Origin: Pseudomonadota bacterium
Lineage (GTDB): Bacteria; Pseudomonadota; Alphaproteobacteria; Rhizobiales; Devosiaceae
Assembly: GCA_023393475.1 (NCBI GenBank)
Contig: JAEWLC010000030.1
Coordinates: forward strand, 1 to 64,000
Direction: 5' to 3'
Length of the DNA stretch: 64,000 nucleotides
The notes under the pieces were generated by a model. That model was not told the DNA's origin and did no database searches. It saw nothing but the letters and a program-made list of their open reading frames with translations. Made by a program: the position numbers and the translations under genes. Positions 17,714 through 26,650 of this stretch are shown piece by piece. How positions within the stretch are numbered: the first letter of the stretch is position 1; every line of letters begins with the position of its first letter.

Positions 17714-18772
17714 TTGATCATTTCGAATACTCGCCGCCGCTTGTTGGCGGCTTTTGCCGCTAGTGGTGTTTCCACGATTGCTGGCCTCGGCCGCGCCTCG
17801 GCGCAGGAGACGACGCCGTGTGTTGTTGCCCGCGCCACGGGAACTCTCGAGAACCTCGAGCCCAACTTTAGGGCGACCGCCGACCGGGCCGAGTTCGTGT
17901 TCCTCGTCCCGATGAAGAGCCTCGCGGAGGAGGTGGTGCTGATTTCGGCCGAGCAGGGTGGCGAACTGAAGGAGGGCCTTGCCGCGCTCAAGGCCATTGT
18001 GACCCGCGAAGGCGATGGTCCCTTGAAGGCCGAGAAGCTGCAGATCCACTGGCCACTGACGGCGCTGAAGCACCAGGGGCAGCTCTACAGCGTGATCGGG
18101 CTGTCGCAGGAGCAGAACGTGCCGGTTGGTATCGTCCTGTCCGCGGGGGCAAAGGACATGGGCAATATCGTGTTCGAGGCCGGCCAGTTCCCGCCGGACC
18201 AGGAGTTCCTCGATTTCAACCCGGAGGTCAGCAACATGATCCACGAGGCGATCATGCGCCGGCAGGGATTCAGCGTGCGGCTGGTTTCGGGCGGCAACAT
18301 CTACAGCTCGATCCAGCCGGAGAGCCAGAAGTACGAGGAGTTCATGCTGTACTCTCTGGTCCCCGCGATGAACGACGCGCGCAAGCAGGACGCGGAGAAC
18401 GGGTGCCCGACCATGTCGTCCGAGGAGATGCACGCCTATCTCGAGGCGTTGGAGAGCTGCTTCCTCACGAGCGCCTGCTGCTCGGTGATCGGGCTCGATG
18501 ACCGCTGCTGGGAACTGCAGACGCTGCGCCGCTTCCGCGACGGCTGGCTCAGCAGTTTTGAGGCCGGACGGGCCGACATCGCGCGCTATTACCGCGAGGC
18601 GCCGGCGGTGGCGCATCGGCTGGTGCGGTCGGCCGCCGGCCGGAAGCAGCTGCTCGGGCTCTACTGGCGCTACATCGTGCCCTCGGCGCTGCTGGCGAAG
18701 GCCGGTGCGAACCGCATGGCGCACCGGCTGTACCGGAGGATGATGCTCGACCTGCTCGGGCGTCCGGCATAA
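17714..18772 (+). CDS. Tat-exported protein with CFI-box C-terminus
   Basis: A 352-residue protein with a twin-arginine-like signal (NTRRRLLAAFAASGVSTIAG) and probable cleavage after ASA. The middle is an uncharacterised domain. The C-terminal part, CFLTSACCSVIGLDDRCWEL followed by LRRFRDGWL, a short spacer and YYREAP, matches the CFI-box-CTERM pattern. The cluster CFLTSACC plus a further Cys suggests disulfides or metal binding. The start is TTG at 17714, seven bases after a run of G residues. Function is unknown; it stands alone between two divergent units. Confidence 0.7.
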   Translation: MIISNTRRRLLAAFAASGVSTIAGLGRASAQETTPCVVARATGTLENLEPNFRATADRAEFVFLVPMKSLAEEVVLISAEQGGELKEGLAALKAIVTREGDGPLKAEKLQIHWPLTALKHQGQLYSVIGLSQEQNVPVGIVLSAGAKDMGNIVFEAGQFPPDQEFLDFNPEVSNMIHEAIMRRQGFSVRLVSGGNIYSSIQPESQKYEEFMLYSLVPAMNDARKQDAENGCPTMSSEEMHAYLEALESCFLTSACCSVIGLDDRCWELQTLRRFRDGWLSSFEAGRADIARYYREAPAVAHRLVRSAAGRKQLLGLYWRYIVPSALLAKAGANRMAHRLYRRMMLDLLGRPA

Positions 18773-18787
18773 CCGGGACAGCTCCGG

Positions 18788-20287
18788 TTAGGCCAGCATG
18801 GTGCCGGTCTGCTGGCGGCGGCGATGCCAGGAGAAGGCTTCTTCGAGCAGGTGCGGGGTGTGGCCGCCGAGCGCACAGGCGCGGGTGAAGTAGTCTTCGA
18901 GCTGCGCCCGGTAGGTGGGGTGGACGCAGTTGTCGATGACTTTTCGGGCGCGCTCGCGAGGGGCGAGTTCGCGCAGGTCGGCGAGGCCCTGCTCGGTGAC
19001 GAGGATATCGACATCGTGCTCGGTGTGATCGACATGGCTGACCATCGGCACCACCGACGAGATGGCGCCGTCCTTGGCCAGCGACTTGGTGACGAAGATC
19101 GACAGGTAGGCGTTGCGGGCGAAATCGCCCGAGCCGCCGATGCCGTTCATCATCATGGTGCCATCGACATGGGTGGAGTTGACGTTGCCGTATATGTCGA
19201 ACTCGAGCGCGGTGTTGATGCCGATGATGCCGAGCCGCCGGATGATCTCAGGGTGGTTCGAGATCTCCTGCGGACGCAGGACGAGCTTGTCCTTGTAGGC
19301 ATCGAAATTGCCGTAGACGCGGGCCGCGCAGGCTTCGCTGAGGGTGATCGAGGAGGCGGAGGCGAAGGTGAGCTTGCCGGCATCGAAGAGATCGAATGTC
19401 GAATCCTGCAGCACCTCGCTGTAGAGGCGCAGGTGGTGGAAGGGACCGTCGGCGAGGCCGCGCAGCACGGAATTGGCGATAGAGCCGATGCCGGCCTGGA
19501 GCGGCTGCAGTGTCAAGTCGAGGCGCCCCGCCGCGACCTCGTTCTCGAAAAAGCGGATCAGGTGGCCGGCAATGGCGCTGGTGCCCTCGTCGGCGGCAAC
19601 GATGGTGGAGGACGAGTCCGTTTCGTCGGTAATCACGATGGCGGCGATCTTTTCGGGCGGGATCTCCACATAGGGCGTGCCGATGCGGCTGTCGCAGGCC
19701 ATGAGCGGAATGGGCGCACGGGTCGGGCGCCGGCCTGGGATGTAGATGTCGTGCAGGCCATCGAGCCCGAGCGGCTGGCTGAGGTTGATCTCGACGATCA
19801 CCTTCTCGGCGAGGATGGCAAGGCTGGCCGAGTTGCCGATGGAGGTGGTGGGCAGAAGTGCGCCGCTCTCGGTGATCGCCGCCGCCTCGACGATGGCGTA
19901 GTCGATCGGGCCGAGCTGGCGGGAGCGCAGGTGTTCCACCGTTTCGCTCAGGTGCTGGTCGATGAACATGACCTCGCCGCGATTGATCGCCTTGCGCAGA
20001 GTGGGATCGGCCTGGAAAGGCAGGCGGCGCGCCAACACCCCGGCCTCGGTCAGCATGCGGTCGATATCATGGCCGAGGGAGGCGCCGGTGATCAGCGTGA
20101 TCCGGAACGGGTCGGTGGCGGCGCGTTCCGCCATGGCCACCGGCACGGCCTTGGCATCGCCAGCCCGGGTGAAGCCGCTCATGCCGATCACCATGCCGTC
20201 GCGGATCAGGGCCGCAGCGGCCGCAGGCGTGGTGATGCGATCCATCAGGTCTGGGCGGCGGATGCGGCCGGAGAGGTCGTGGGACAT
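18788..20287 (-). CDS. Acetyl-CoA hydrolase/transferase (succinyl-CoA:acetate type)
   Basis: A 499-residue CoA-transferase of the acetyl-CoA hydrolase family. Members exchange CoA between succinyl- or acetyl-CoA and free acids, linking acetate handling to the TCA cycle. Visible signatures are GMSGFTRAGDAKAVP near the N-terminus, LRLYSEVLQDS containing the likely catalytic Glu, and GIGGSGDFARNAYLSIFVT. Length is as expected for the SucCoA:acetate group. Its ATG is 111 bp from the divergent monooxygenase gene. Confidence 0.9.
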   Translation of the reverse strand: MSHDLSGRIRRPDLMDRITTPAAAAALIRDGMVIGMSGFTRAGDAKAVPVAMAERAATDPFRITLITGASLGHDIDRMLTEAGVLARRLPFQADPTLRKAINRGEVMFIDQHLSETVEHLRSRQLGPIDYAIVEAAAITESGALLPTTSIGNSASLAILAEKVIVEINLSQPLGLDGLHDIYIPGRRPTRAPIPLMACDSRIGTPYVEIPPEKIAAIVITDETDSSSTIVAADEGTSAIAGHLIRFFENEVAAGRLDLTLQPLQAGIGSIANSVLRGLADGPFHHLRLYSEVLQDSTFDLFDAGKLTFASASSITLSEACAARVYGNFDAYKDKLVLRPQEISNHPEIIRRLGIIGINTALEFDIYGNVNSTHVDGTMMMNGIGGSGDFARNAYLSIFVTKSLAKDGAISSVVPMVSHVDHTEHDVDILVTEQGLADLRELAPRERARKVIDNCVHPTYRAQLEDYFTRACALGGHTPHLLEEAFSWHRRRQQTGTMLA

Positions 20288-20398
20288 TGGCTACTCATGC
20301 GGGACGATTGGCCTTCCTCTCGCCTCGAAGCGATCCGGCCGCATTGATCGTCGTCAAAGACCGGGCCGAACAGAATCTGGGCGAGAATTCGGGAGCGC

Positions 20399-20791
20399 AT
20401 GCTACACTCCTGGGGCATGGTCGGGATGAACAATGTCATCGGCTGGCTGCGCCTGAAGCCAGGTCGGCGCGACGACCTGCTCGCCCGCGCCCGACCCTTC
20501 GCCGAGGCGTCGCGACAGGAGGAGGGCGTCGTCTTCTTCGAGGTCAACCCGAGCGATACGGAGGCCGACGTCGTCACCTTCATCGAGTGCTACGAGAGCG
20601 AGGGGGTGCACCAGCGCCACCTCGCAACCGAGGAGCACGATGCCCTGTTGCAGGACATCGCCCGGATCGGCGTGGGCGGACGCTTTCACCACGTCTACCC
20701 CGAACGCACGGACACGAACGACCCTCAGCTTCGAGGCGTGACCCTGCCGTCGGCAGCTTCAACGGCTCAGTGGAGCAGGCGGGCCTTCTGA
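20399..20791 (+). CDS. Antibiotic biosynthesis monooxygenase (ABM) domain protein
   Basis: A small ferredoxin-like fold protein of up to 130 residues. The segment VIGWLRLKPGRRDDLLARARPF followed by EEGVVFFEVNPSD and VTFIECYESEGVHQRHLAT is typical of ABM domains, often small oxygenases or quinol-handling enzymes. ATGs at 20399, 20417 and 20426 are all in frame; the domain starts after the last. The 3' end overlaps the convergent SHOCT gene by 25 bp, and the final 20 or so residues look unconserved. Confidence 0.7.
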   Translation: MLHSWGMVGMNNVIGWLRLKPGRRDDLLARARPFAEASRQEEGVVFFEVNPSDTEADVVTFIECYESEGVHQRHLATEEHDALLQDIARIGVGGRFHHVYPERTDTNDPQLRGVTLPSAASTAQWSRRAF

Positions 20792-21039
20792 TCCGCGAAT
20801 TCCTGCTCGGAAAGCACACCGGCATCGCGAAGCTCGGCAAGCTTCTGCAACTGAGCCATGGCTTCGGCGGACATCGCCGCAGGAGCAGCCGGTGCGGCGG
20901 CAGGTGCAGGGGCGGGCGGTTCCGCGGCGCCGCGCTGGCGGCCGGCGACAGCGCCGGAAACCGCGGTGGCCGTTCCGGCGATCACCGCCGTGCGTGCCAT
21001 TGTCTGGGCCGTGCGGCCGATGAGGGAACGTCTGACCAT
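20767..21039 (-). CDS. SHOCT domain protein
   Basis: A 90-residue protein with a hydrophobic N-terminal segment (ARTAVIAGTATAVSGAVAG), an Ala/Pro linker, and a C-terminal SHOCT domain: MAQLQKLAELRDAGVLSEQE continuing into EFADQKARLL. SHOCT helices are short oligomerisation modules. The ATG at 21039 has GGAG nine bases upstream, so the longer upstream reading is not used. Function is unknown. It is divergent from ssb, with the LexA-type box between them. Confidence 0.85.
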   Translation of the reverse strand: MVRRSLIGRTAQTMARTAVIAGTATAVSGAVAGRQRGAAEPPAPAPAAAPAAPAAMSAEAMAQLQKLAELRDAGVLSEQEFADQKARLLH

Positions 21040-21140
21040 GGTCCGTCTCCTGGGTTGCGCAACCAATTCCAAGTCCCCGCCGGGAGCATAGACCTCCGGC
21101 GAACGATGGCAAGCCAGCGCCGCAAACGGTACTGTTCCGC

Positions 21141-21177
21141 TTGACATTGACGGTCCGAAAGAGAACATAGAGAGAAC
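21141..21177 (+). promoter_or_regulatory. ssb promoter with LexA (SOS) box
   Basis: TTGACA at 21141-21146 is a good -35 candidate. GAAC-ATAGAGA-GAAC at 21163-21177 is a perfect alphaproteobacterial LexA operator lying where the -10 region would be. This arrangement (TTGACR about 22-23 bp before GAAC) is repeated at recA. The ssb ATG is 119 bp downstream. Confidence 0.7.
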
Positions 21178-21296
21178 ACAGCGGCAAAGCTGTGGGCGGT
21201 TGCGCATAGGACGCGCGCGCCCGGAACGATAGCGGTAGGGTACGCGCCAAAGTTACGGCCCGGTGCGTATCCGGGAGAGTTTGAAAGGAATGTGCC

Positions 21297-21794
21297 ATGG
21301 CTGGCAGCGTGAACAAGGTGATCCTGGTTGGGAATCTCGGCAATGACCCCGAGGTGCGGAACCTGCCCAGCGGCGGCAAGGTGGTGAACCTGAGTGTCGC
21401 CACATCGGACCAGTGGCGCGACAAGAATTCCGGCGAGCGCAAGGAGCGCACCGAGTGGCACCGCGTGGTGATCTTCTCGGAAGGCCTCGTGCGCGTGGCC
21501 GAGCAATATCTGCGCAAGGGCTCCAAGGTTTACATCGAGGGCTCGCTGCAGACCCGCAAGTGGCAGGACCAATCCGGCCAGGACAAGTATTCCACCGAGA
21601 TCGTGCTGCAGGGCTTCAACTCGACCCTGACCATGCTCGACGGGCGCGGTGACGGCGACAATGCCGGCGGCGGCTTCTCCGGTCCGCGCGAGAGTTCGTC
21701 GAACTCGTTCGGCGGTGGACGGCAGGAGTCGCGGCGGCCGAGCTCGGCGCCGGCCTTCGAGTCCGGTCCGATGGACGACGATATCCCGTTCTGA
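21297..21794 (+). CDS. ssb: Single-stranded DNA-binding protein
   Basis: A 165-residue SSB. The OB-fold covers about residues 1-110, starting MAGSVNKVILVGNLGNDPEV and including TEWHRVVIFSEGL and KVYIEGSLQTRKWQD. A Gly/Ser-rich linker follows, and the acidic tail ends DDDIPF, the docking site for repair proteins. The ATG at 21297 follows GAAAGGA. A clear intrinsic terminator lies just after the stop, so the gene is monocistronic. A LexA-type box precedes it. Confidence 0.97.
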   Translation: MAGSVNKVILVGNLGNDPEVRNLPSGGKVVNLSVATSDQWRDKNSGERKERTEWHRVVIFSEGLVRVAEQYLRKGSKVYIEGSLQTRKWQDQSGQDKYSTEIVLQGFNSTLTMLDGRGDGDNAGGGFSGPRESSSNSFGGGRQESRRPSSAPAFESGPMDDDIPF

Positions 21795-21822
21795 TCGACC
21801 AGAACGTACGAGAGTTGGGAAA

Positions 21823-21852
21823 GGGCGCGGCCGGACCGCGCCCTTTGTCGTT
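21823..21852 (+). terminator. Rho-independent terminator of ssb
   Basis: Stem GGGCGCGG (21823-21830) and CCGCGCCC (21836-21843), five-base loop, followed by TTTGTCGTTT. It lies 29 bp after the ssb stop. Confidence 0.8.
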
Positions 21853-21858
21853 TCCGGC

Positions 21859-22539
21859 CTAGGTCGGGCGGGCGAGGGGCCAGGCAGTGGCCATGAGCCA
21901 ACCGAAATAGGTGACGAACATCAGCCGGTTGGGCCAGCCGATGAGGACATCGGGCCCGAAGCCGCCGGCCTTCGGCAGCATGGTCGCGATGATGGCCACC
22001 ATGGCGCCGAGTGCGATCCAGTTGAGATGGGCTAGGCTATAGGCGGAGAGGCGAACGCCGTCCCAGCGGCTATCTCCGATCAGCGCGAAACTGATTAGCT
22101 GGGAGGCGAGGATGAAGCTGGGAACGCCGATGGCGAAGGCCATCGCATGGAGGCGGGCGGCCGCGCTGGCGCTTTCCGGGCTGACCGAGATCGGGTCGGT
22201 GGGAAAGACGGCGGCGAGGGTATAGCCGGCGGCGGTGGCCAGCAGGAAGGCAAGGCCGATCCAGCCGAGGAGCGAAGCGGTGTGGGGGAGCAGTGCCAGC
22301 AGCAGCGAGAGGCTGCTGATTGCGAGGGCGGCAAAGCAGGCCGTCATCAGCCAGCCATGCGAACCGATCGCGTATTCGCTGACCATGTGCCACGAGGGCG
22401 ACAGTTCCGGCTTGGCAAAGTGCAGGGCCACGAGAAGCAGCAGCCCGGCGGCACCGGCGCCAAGGGCGATGCGGCCGAAGACCTGGGAGGCCACGGATAC
22501 CGGCACCAGCGCCTCGATGAGTGTATCAGGCGATCCCAT
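21859..22539 (-). CDS. DUF998 family membrane protein
   Basis: A 226-residue integral membrane protein with about six hydrophobic segments. Family features include HMVSEYAIGSHGWLMT after the first span, AAVFPTDPI in the middle, RLHAMAFAIG, and GWPNRLMFVTYFGW near the end. Function of DUF998 proteins is unknown. The ATG at 22539 is preferred; a GTG six codons upstream is in frame. Confidence 0.8.
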   Translation of the reverse strand: MGSPDTLIEALVPVSVASQVFGRIALGAGAAGLLLLVALHFAKPELSPSWHMVSEYAIGSHGWLMTACFAALAISSLSLLLALLPHTASLLGWIGLAFLLATAAGYTLAAVFPTDPISVSPESASAAARLHAMAFAIGVPSFILASQLISFALIGDSRWDGVRLSAYSLAHLNWIALGAMVAIIATMLPKAGGFGPDVLIGWPNRLMFVTYFGWLMATAWPLARPT

Positions 22540-22712
22540 GGCGGACGCCCCCAACACCCGGAGCGGCGGCGACCGCTTTATGGCGCGGCGGGAAAGGGAA
22601 GGGTCTTCGAAGGGAGAAGGTCACGGCCATTTCAGCGCTCCAGGCGGTTGCGATCGCCATCTGGTCGATTGAGGAGCGCGGGAATCGACAGGGGGGTGCC
22701 GGTGGCCGACGA

Positions 22713-24038
22713 TCAGCCGGGAGGCAGGCGATCGTAGGGGCTGACGCCGGCGTCGCGGAGTGCGCGGAGGTGGGGCAACAGGCAGCCGTCGCAGCCATGC
22801 AGGAGGAACGATGTGTTCCGGTCCGCGATATCAGGGACGGACATGCCGGAGCTGACGTCGGCTTCGTATTTCGCCACGCCGTCGAGGTACCAGTCCCGCC
22901 ATACGAACCCACCAAGGGCATTGAGCGGCAGGATGACGACGAAGAGGGCTGGGGCGACGTGTAGCAGGGCCCGGCCGAAGCCGTGACGGGTGTAGAGCTG
23001 AACCGCGATCAGGCTGGCGAAGAGGGGCAGGACCGAGAAGACGGCGTAGCTGATCGACATGAAGTCGCTGTAGAAGGTCCCCCGCGACCAGGCGATGCTG
23101 ACCCCGAGGGCGCCGTTGACCGCAATGAAGTTCGCCAGTGCGAAGGCCCGCAAATCGCCCCGGTCGGCGAGCCATGCTTTCAGGCAGATCACGCCGGCAT
23201 AGACCGACAGAGCCACGACGGCGACGCCGAAGGCGCGGTCGAGCGCGTGCAGGAACGGCCAGCCCTTGGCGAGGGCAAAGTACTCGATTGTCGCTTCGAT
23301 CAACCGGTCCAGCCCGGGATGCTCAGGTGACCACTCAGACTTCCAGCCGATGAAATACAGCGCGGTGTAGGCGAGGACGAAGACAATCGCTCCCACCAGC
23401 AGCCAGCTGATCAGGCGATCGCCGCCGCGACGGTGGGTCATGAAGATAGCGACCGCCAGCCATGGGATCATGCCAACTGCGATGATGATGCCCGGCAGAC
23501 CGGTCATCGGCAGCAGCGCAAGCGAAACCACCGCAAGCAGGCAGTCCCCGCGGCCGGGGACTACGCGAGGCGTCACCGAGCACAACAGCAAGCCGCCGAG
23601 GCAGGTCGTGGCAACGAACTGGATCTGCCAGCCCCACTCGATGTTGTGCCAGTGGCCGAGGTGGAGGAGGGCGAGGGGGAACACAGTATCGATGATGCGC
23701 AATCCGCCGCCGCGGGCCCGCGCGGTGGCGTGGGCGAGCAGCAGCGCCAGCCCGGCCATGAGCAACTGGTTCAGCAGGGCGCCCGACCGAAAATCGTTGG
23801 TGAGCCACAGCAGGCCAAGATAGATCATGCGGGGAAGCGGCGTGCGATGGCCGTTGTTGATGCTCCACAGCCAGCCGGGCAAGTCGGACTCGGTGCCAGT
23901 CCACTGGCCGATCATCAGCCAGTCTTCCTGTATTCCGATGTTCTTGACCCAGAGGAGATTGGCAGCAATCGCGACGGCGAGGAGTAGGGCCGTCACGGCA
24001 TAGACGATCAAGGGCTGCGCCTTAGTCCACACAGTCAT
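22713..24038 (-). CDS. Multi-pass membrane protein, possibly GT-C-like
   Basis: A 441-residue protein with roughly ten hydrophobic helices. The first periplasmic loop contains IGIQEDWLMIGQWTG and NNGHRTPLPRMIYLG, with acidic and His residues of the kind seen in membrane glycosyltransferases, but I cannot assign a donor or family. The C-terminus is soluble and has HGCDGCLLPHL. It stands alone, with 173 bp to the DUF998 gene. No pathway context. Confidence 0.75.
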   Translation of the reverse strand: MTVWTKAQPLIVYAVTALLLAVAIAANLLWVKNIGIQEDWLMIGQWTGTESDLPGWLWSINNGHRTPLPRMIYLGLLWLTNDFRSGALLNQLLMAGLALLLAHATARARGGGLRIIDTVFPLALLHLGHWHNIEWGWQIQFVATTCLGGLLLCSVTPRVVPGRGDCLLAVVSLALLPMTGLPGIIIAVGMIPWLAVAIFMTHRRGGDRLISWLLVGAIVFVLAYTALYFIGWKSEWSPEHPGLDRLIEATIEYFALAKGWPFLHALDRAFGVAVVALSVYAGVICLKAWLADRGDLRAFALANFIAVNGALGVSIAWSRGTFYSDFMSISYAVFSVLPLFASLIAVQLYTRHGFGRALLHVAPALFVVILPLNALGGFVWRDWYLDGVAKYEADVSSGMSVPDIADRNTSFLLHGCDGCLLPHLRALRDAGVSPYDRLPPG

Positions 24039-24296
24039 GCAGCTCCCGATCTGCTTTCAAATACGGCGTAGCCCAGGCACCGCACGGGCGCAACACGGCA
24101 CGAAGGCCGTGGTTTACGGCTGAACGAGGCAGGATCGCCGGTGGTCGCGGCGGTTGCCTCACTTATGTGCTCGGTGTCCCAAAGGTAGGCGTCCTATCCA
24201 TTTCGTGCGCGGGGTGGGCATCTTGGGGGTGAATGACGTCGGGTCGTGGTTCATAGTCCCGGTCGAGTGCGGGGCGTTCGAGCGTGGAGGCGAGCC
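24039..24296. other. Divergent intergenic region, no gene seen
   Basis: 258 bp between the 441-residue membrane protein gene and the META-domain gene. It should carry both promoters. A small hairpin (ACGGC...GCCGT near 24097-24112) is present on the membrane-gene side. I see no operator or RNA gene I would name. Confidence 0.4.
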
Positions 24297-24995
24297 ATGA
24301 GACTGCCGAGCCGAGGGGTATGGGGAACTGCGATCTGTGCTGCGGCGATGGTGCTGGCGACTGCGGGACAGGCGAGTGCCGCGAACTGGTCGGCGCGCGG
24401 CAACGAGCCCGGCTGGCACGTCGCAGTAAGCGATGAGTCCATAGTCTTCACCACCATGGACGGCGCCCCGGTGACGATTGCGCCGGTGCCGGAGGCGACG
24501 CGAGCGAACGACGTCGCGGTCTATTCGGCGACAGCCGACGGCAAGCCGTTCGTGCTGGTGGCGGTCGACAAGATCTGCGGCGATACGATGTCAGGCATGC
24601 CGTTTCCCAAGACTGTTGCAGTGGCGGTTGGCGATGCCAGCTACATCGGCTGCGGTGGCGAGCCGGTGAGCCTGCTGCTCGGCGACCGTAAGGTCGAGCA
24701 GATCGAGGGGCAGCCGGTGATTGCGGGATCCCAGGCCTCGATCGCGTTCGAGCTCGATGGCGGCATCCACGGCAATTCGTCCTGCAACCGCTTCTTCGGC
24801 AGCTACACGCTGACGGGTGAGGGCCTGACGATCTCCAACGTCGGGGGCACGATGATGGCCTGCGATGAGGGGATGATGCAGCAGGAACAGCGGTTCCTCG
24901 CGGCACTCGAGATGGTCCGGCGCTTCGAGAGCACAGGCGACGGGCAATTGCGGCTCGTCGACGACAACGGGCGAGCCGTCGTGACGGCGCGGTAG
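24297..24995 (+). CDS. Secreted META domain (HslJ-like) protein
   Basis: A 232-residue exported protein with a signal peptide (AICAAAMVLATAGQASA, cleavage before ANWSARG). A domain with ARGNEPGWHVAVSDESI is followed by a C-terminal META domain: SIAFELDGGIHGNSSCNRFFG, then LTISNVGGTMMAC and EQRFLAALEMV. Such proteins sit in the periplasm or outer membrane and are linked to stress or novobiocin tolerance in E. coli HslJ. The ATG at 24297 follows GGAGGCGAGCC. Confidence 0.85.
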   Translation: MRLPSRGVWGTAICAAAMVLATAGQASAANWSARGNEPGWHVAVSDESIVFTTMDGAPVTIAPVPEATRANDVAVYSATADGKPFVLVAVDKICGDTMSGMPFPKTVAVAVGDASYIGCGGEPVSLLLGDRKVEQIEGQPVIAGSQASIAFELDGGIHGNSSCNRFFGSYTLTGEGLTISNVGGTMMACDEGMMQQEQRFLAALEMVRRFESTGDGQLRLVDDNGRAVVTAR

Positions 24996-25028
24996 CCGGA
25001 CATAGTCTCAGGGTGGGGAAGTGAACGG

Positions 25029-25961
25029 ATGCGAGTATTTGTAGCGGCGCTGGCCCTCGGGGCGTTCCCCATGGCGCCAGCGGCCGAGGAGTTGGTGATC
25101 GGAATGACCGCCTGGCCCTCCGCGCAGGTGACGGGCTACATCATCGGGCAGGTGGCGGCGGAGCAGCTGGGCGTCGAGCCAAGCTATGTCGAGCGCGGCT
25201 CGATGGGGCTGCTGTCGGGCATCTCGCGGGGCGAGATCGACGTCTATCCGGAGCTCTGGTCGCCCAATCTCGATGCGGCGGTGGCGCGCTTTGCCGACAA
25301 GATCACGGTAAGCGCGCGCAAGGTCGACGCGCACCAGGGCGTGTGCGTGACGCGAGCGACGGCCGATGCGACCGGCATCAAGTCGCTCGGCGATCTCGAC
25401 AAGGTCGATATCGCCAGTCAGTTCGACAGTGACGGCGACGGCAGGGGCGAGATGTGGATCGGAGACCACTCGTGGTTCTCGACCAATGTCGAGCGGGTTC
25501 GCGCGCGCAGCGTCGGCTATGACAAGACGATGATGCTGCTCGAGGCGCCGGAAGAACTGGCAATGGCGGCGGTGGATGCGGCTGTCGCCACCGACAAGCC
25601 CATCGTCTTCTACTGCTATTCACCTCACCACCTGTTCCAGCTGCACGAGGTGGTGCTGCTCGATGAAGCGCCGCACGATCCGGCGAACTGGCACATCGTC
25701 GCGCCGGCGGACGATCCGAACTGGTTGACGGCGTCCCGTGCCGATACGGGGTGGGCAGCGTCGTCGTTGTCGATCGGCTACGCCAGTTCGCTTGCCGAGC
25801 GCCAGCCGGCGGTGGCGGCCCTGCTTTCGAACATCCAGTTCGACGGCGCAGACATCGCCGCGATGAGCTACGCCGTCGAGGTCGAGCGCAAGGTACCCGA
25901 CGAAGTGGCCGGTGAATGGGTGAAGGCCAACGCGGAACGGATCGCGGGGTGGCTCAAATGA
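25029..25961 (+). CDS. ProX-like glycine betaine/osmoprotectant-binding protein
   Basis: A 310-residue periplasmic binding protein of the OpuAC/ProX family, which delivers quaternary amines to an ABC importer. It has a signal peptide (VFVAALALGAFPMAPAAEE) and the motifs GMTAWPSAQVTGYIIGQV, GEIDVYPELWSPN and WFSTNVERVRARS. No permease or ATPase gene is nearby, so it is an orphan component or uses a distant transporter. Its stop overlaps the L,D-transpeptidase start. Confidence 0.85.
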   Translation: MRVFVAALALGAFPMAPAAEELVIGMTAWPSAQVTGYIIGQVAAEQLGVEPSYVERGSMGLLSGISRGEIDVYPELWSPNLDAAVARFADKITVSARKVDAHQGVCVTRATADATGIKSLGDLDKVDIASQFDSDGDGRGEMWIGDHSWFSTNVERVRARSVGYDKTMMLLEAPEELAMAAVDAAVATDKPIVFYCYSPHHLFQLHEVVLLDEAPHDPANWHIVAPADDPNWLTASRADTGWAASSLSIGYASSLAERQPAVAALLSNIQFDGADIAAMSYAVEVERKVPDEVAGEWVKANAERIAGWLK

Positions 25962-26650
25962 GCGGCCTTGAAATGACGCTGTCGCGCCGCCGACTGCTGG
26001 GGCTTGCCGCGGGCGGCCTTGCCCTGGGGCTGGCCGGCACAGGCACGGCACGGGCGCAGGCGATCTATTCGCAGATCTACGACGCCCAGAAGAAGACTTG
26101 GGTCGACTACGACCCTTCCCGCGCCAAGCAGTACTACAAGGCTTATGGTTCGGTGCCGGAGGAGTTCAGGCGCCAGATCGTCACGTTCCGGACGGCCGAG
26201 AAGCCGGGGACGGTGATCATCGACGGCGACCGGCACTTCCTCTACCTCGTGCTGCCGAACTTCCAGGCCGTCCGCTACGGCATCGGGGTCGGTCGTGACG
26301 GTTTCGGCTGGGCGGGCATCGTGCGCGTCGGCAGGAAGGTCGAGTGGCCGGTGTGGACCCCGCCGCCGGAGATGATTGCCCGAGATCCACGGTCGGCGCA
26401 GTGGGCCAACGGCATGCCGGGCGGTCCCGACAATCCGCTCGGCGCGCGGGCCATGTACCTGTTCGAGGGGAACAAGGACACGATCTACCGCATCCACGGG
26501 ACCATCGAGCCGTGGTCGATCGGGCTGAATATCTCCTCGGGCTGCATACGGCTCAACAACGACGACGTCACCGACCTCTACGAGCGCGTCGCCATAGATT
26601 CTAAGGTTATCGTGCTGATGTCGGGGGCCGCTCTCTATCGCGGGGTATGA
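25958..26650 (+). CDS. L,D-transpeptidase (ErfK/YbiS/YcfS/YnhG)
   Basis: A 230-residue YkuD-domain enzyme that makes or anchors cross-links in peptidoglycan using a catalytic cysteine. A Tat-type signal (SRRRLLGLAAGGLALGLAG) leads to the domain. The catalytic motif is IYRIHGTIEPWSIGLNISSG followed by CIRL, giving the expected His...SSGC-R order. The ATG at 25958 overlaps the upstream stop (ATGA), and the 3' end overlaps the next start (ATGA). Longer upstream starts would run through the binding-protein gene in another frame. Confidence 0.92.
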   Translation: MSGLEMTLSRRRLLGLAAGGLALGLAGTGTARAQAIYSQIYDAQKKTWVDYDPSRAKQYYKAYGSVPEEFRRQIVTFRTAEKPGTVIIDGDRHFLYLVLPNFQAVRYGIGVGRDGFGWAGIVRVGRKVEWPVWTPPPEMIARDPRSAQWANGMPGGPDNPLGARAMYLFEGNKDTIYRIHGTIEPWSIGLNISSGCIRLNNDDVTDLYERVAIDSKVIVLMSGAALYRGV

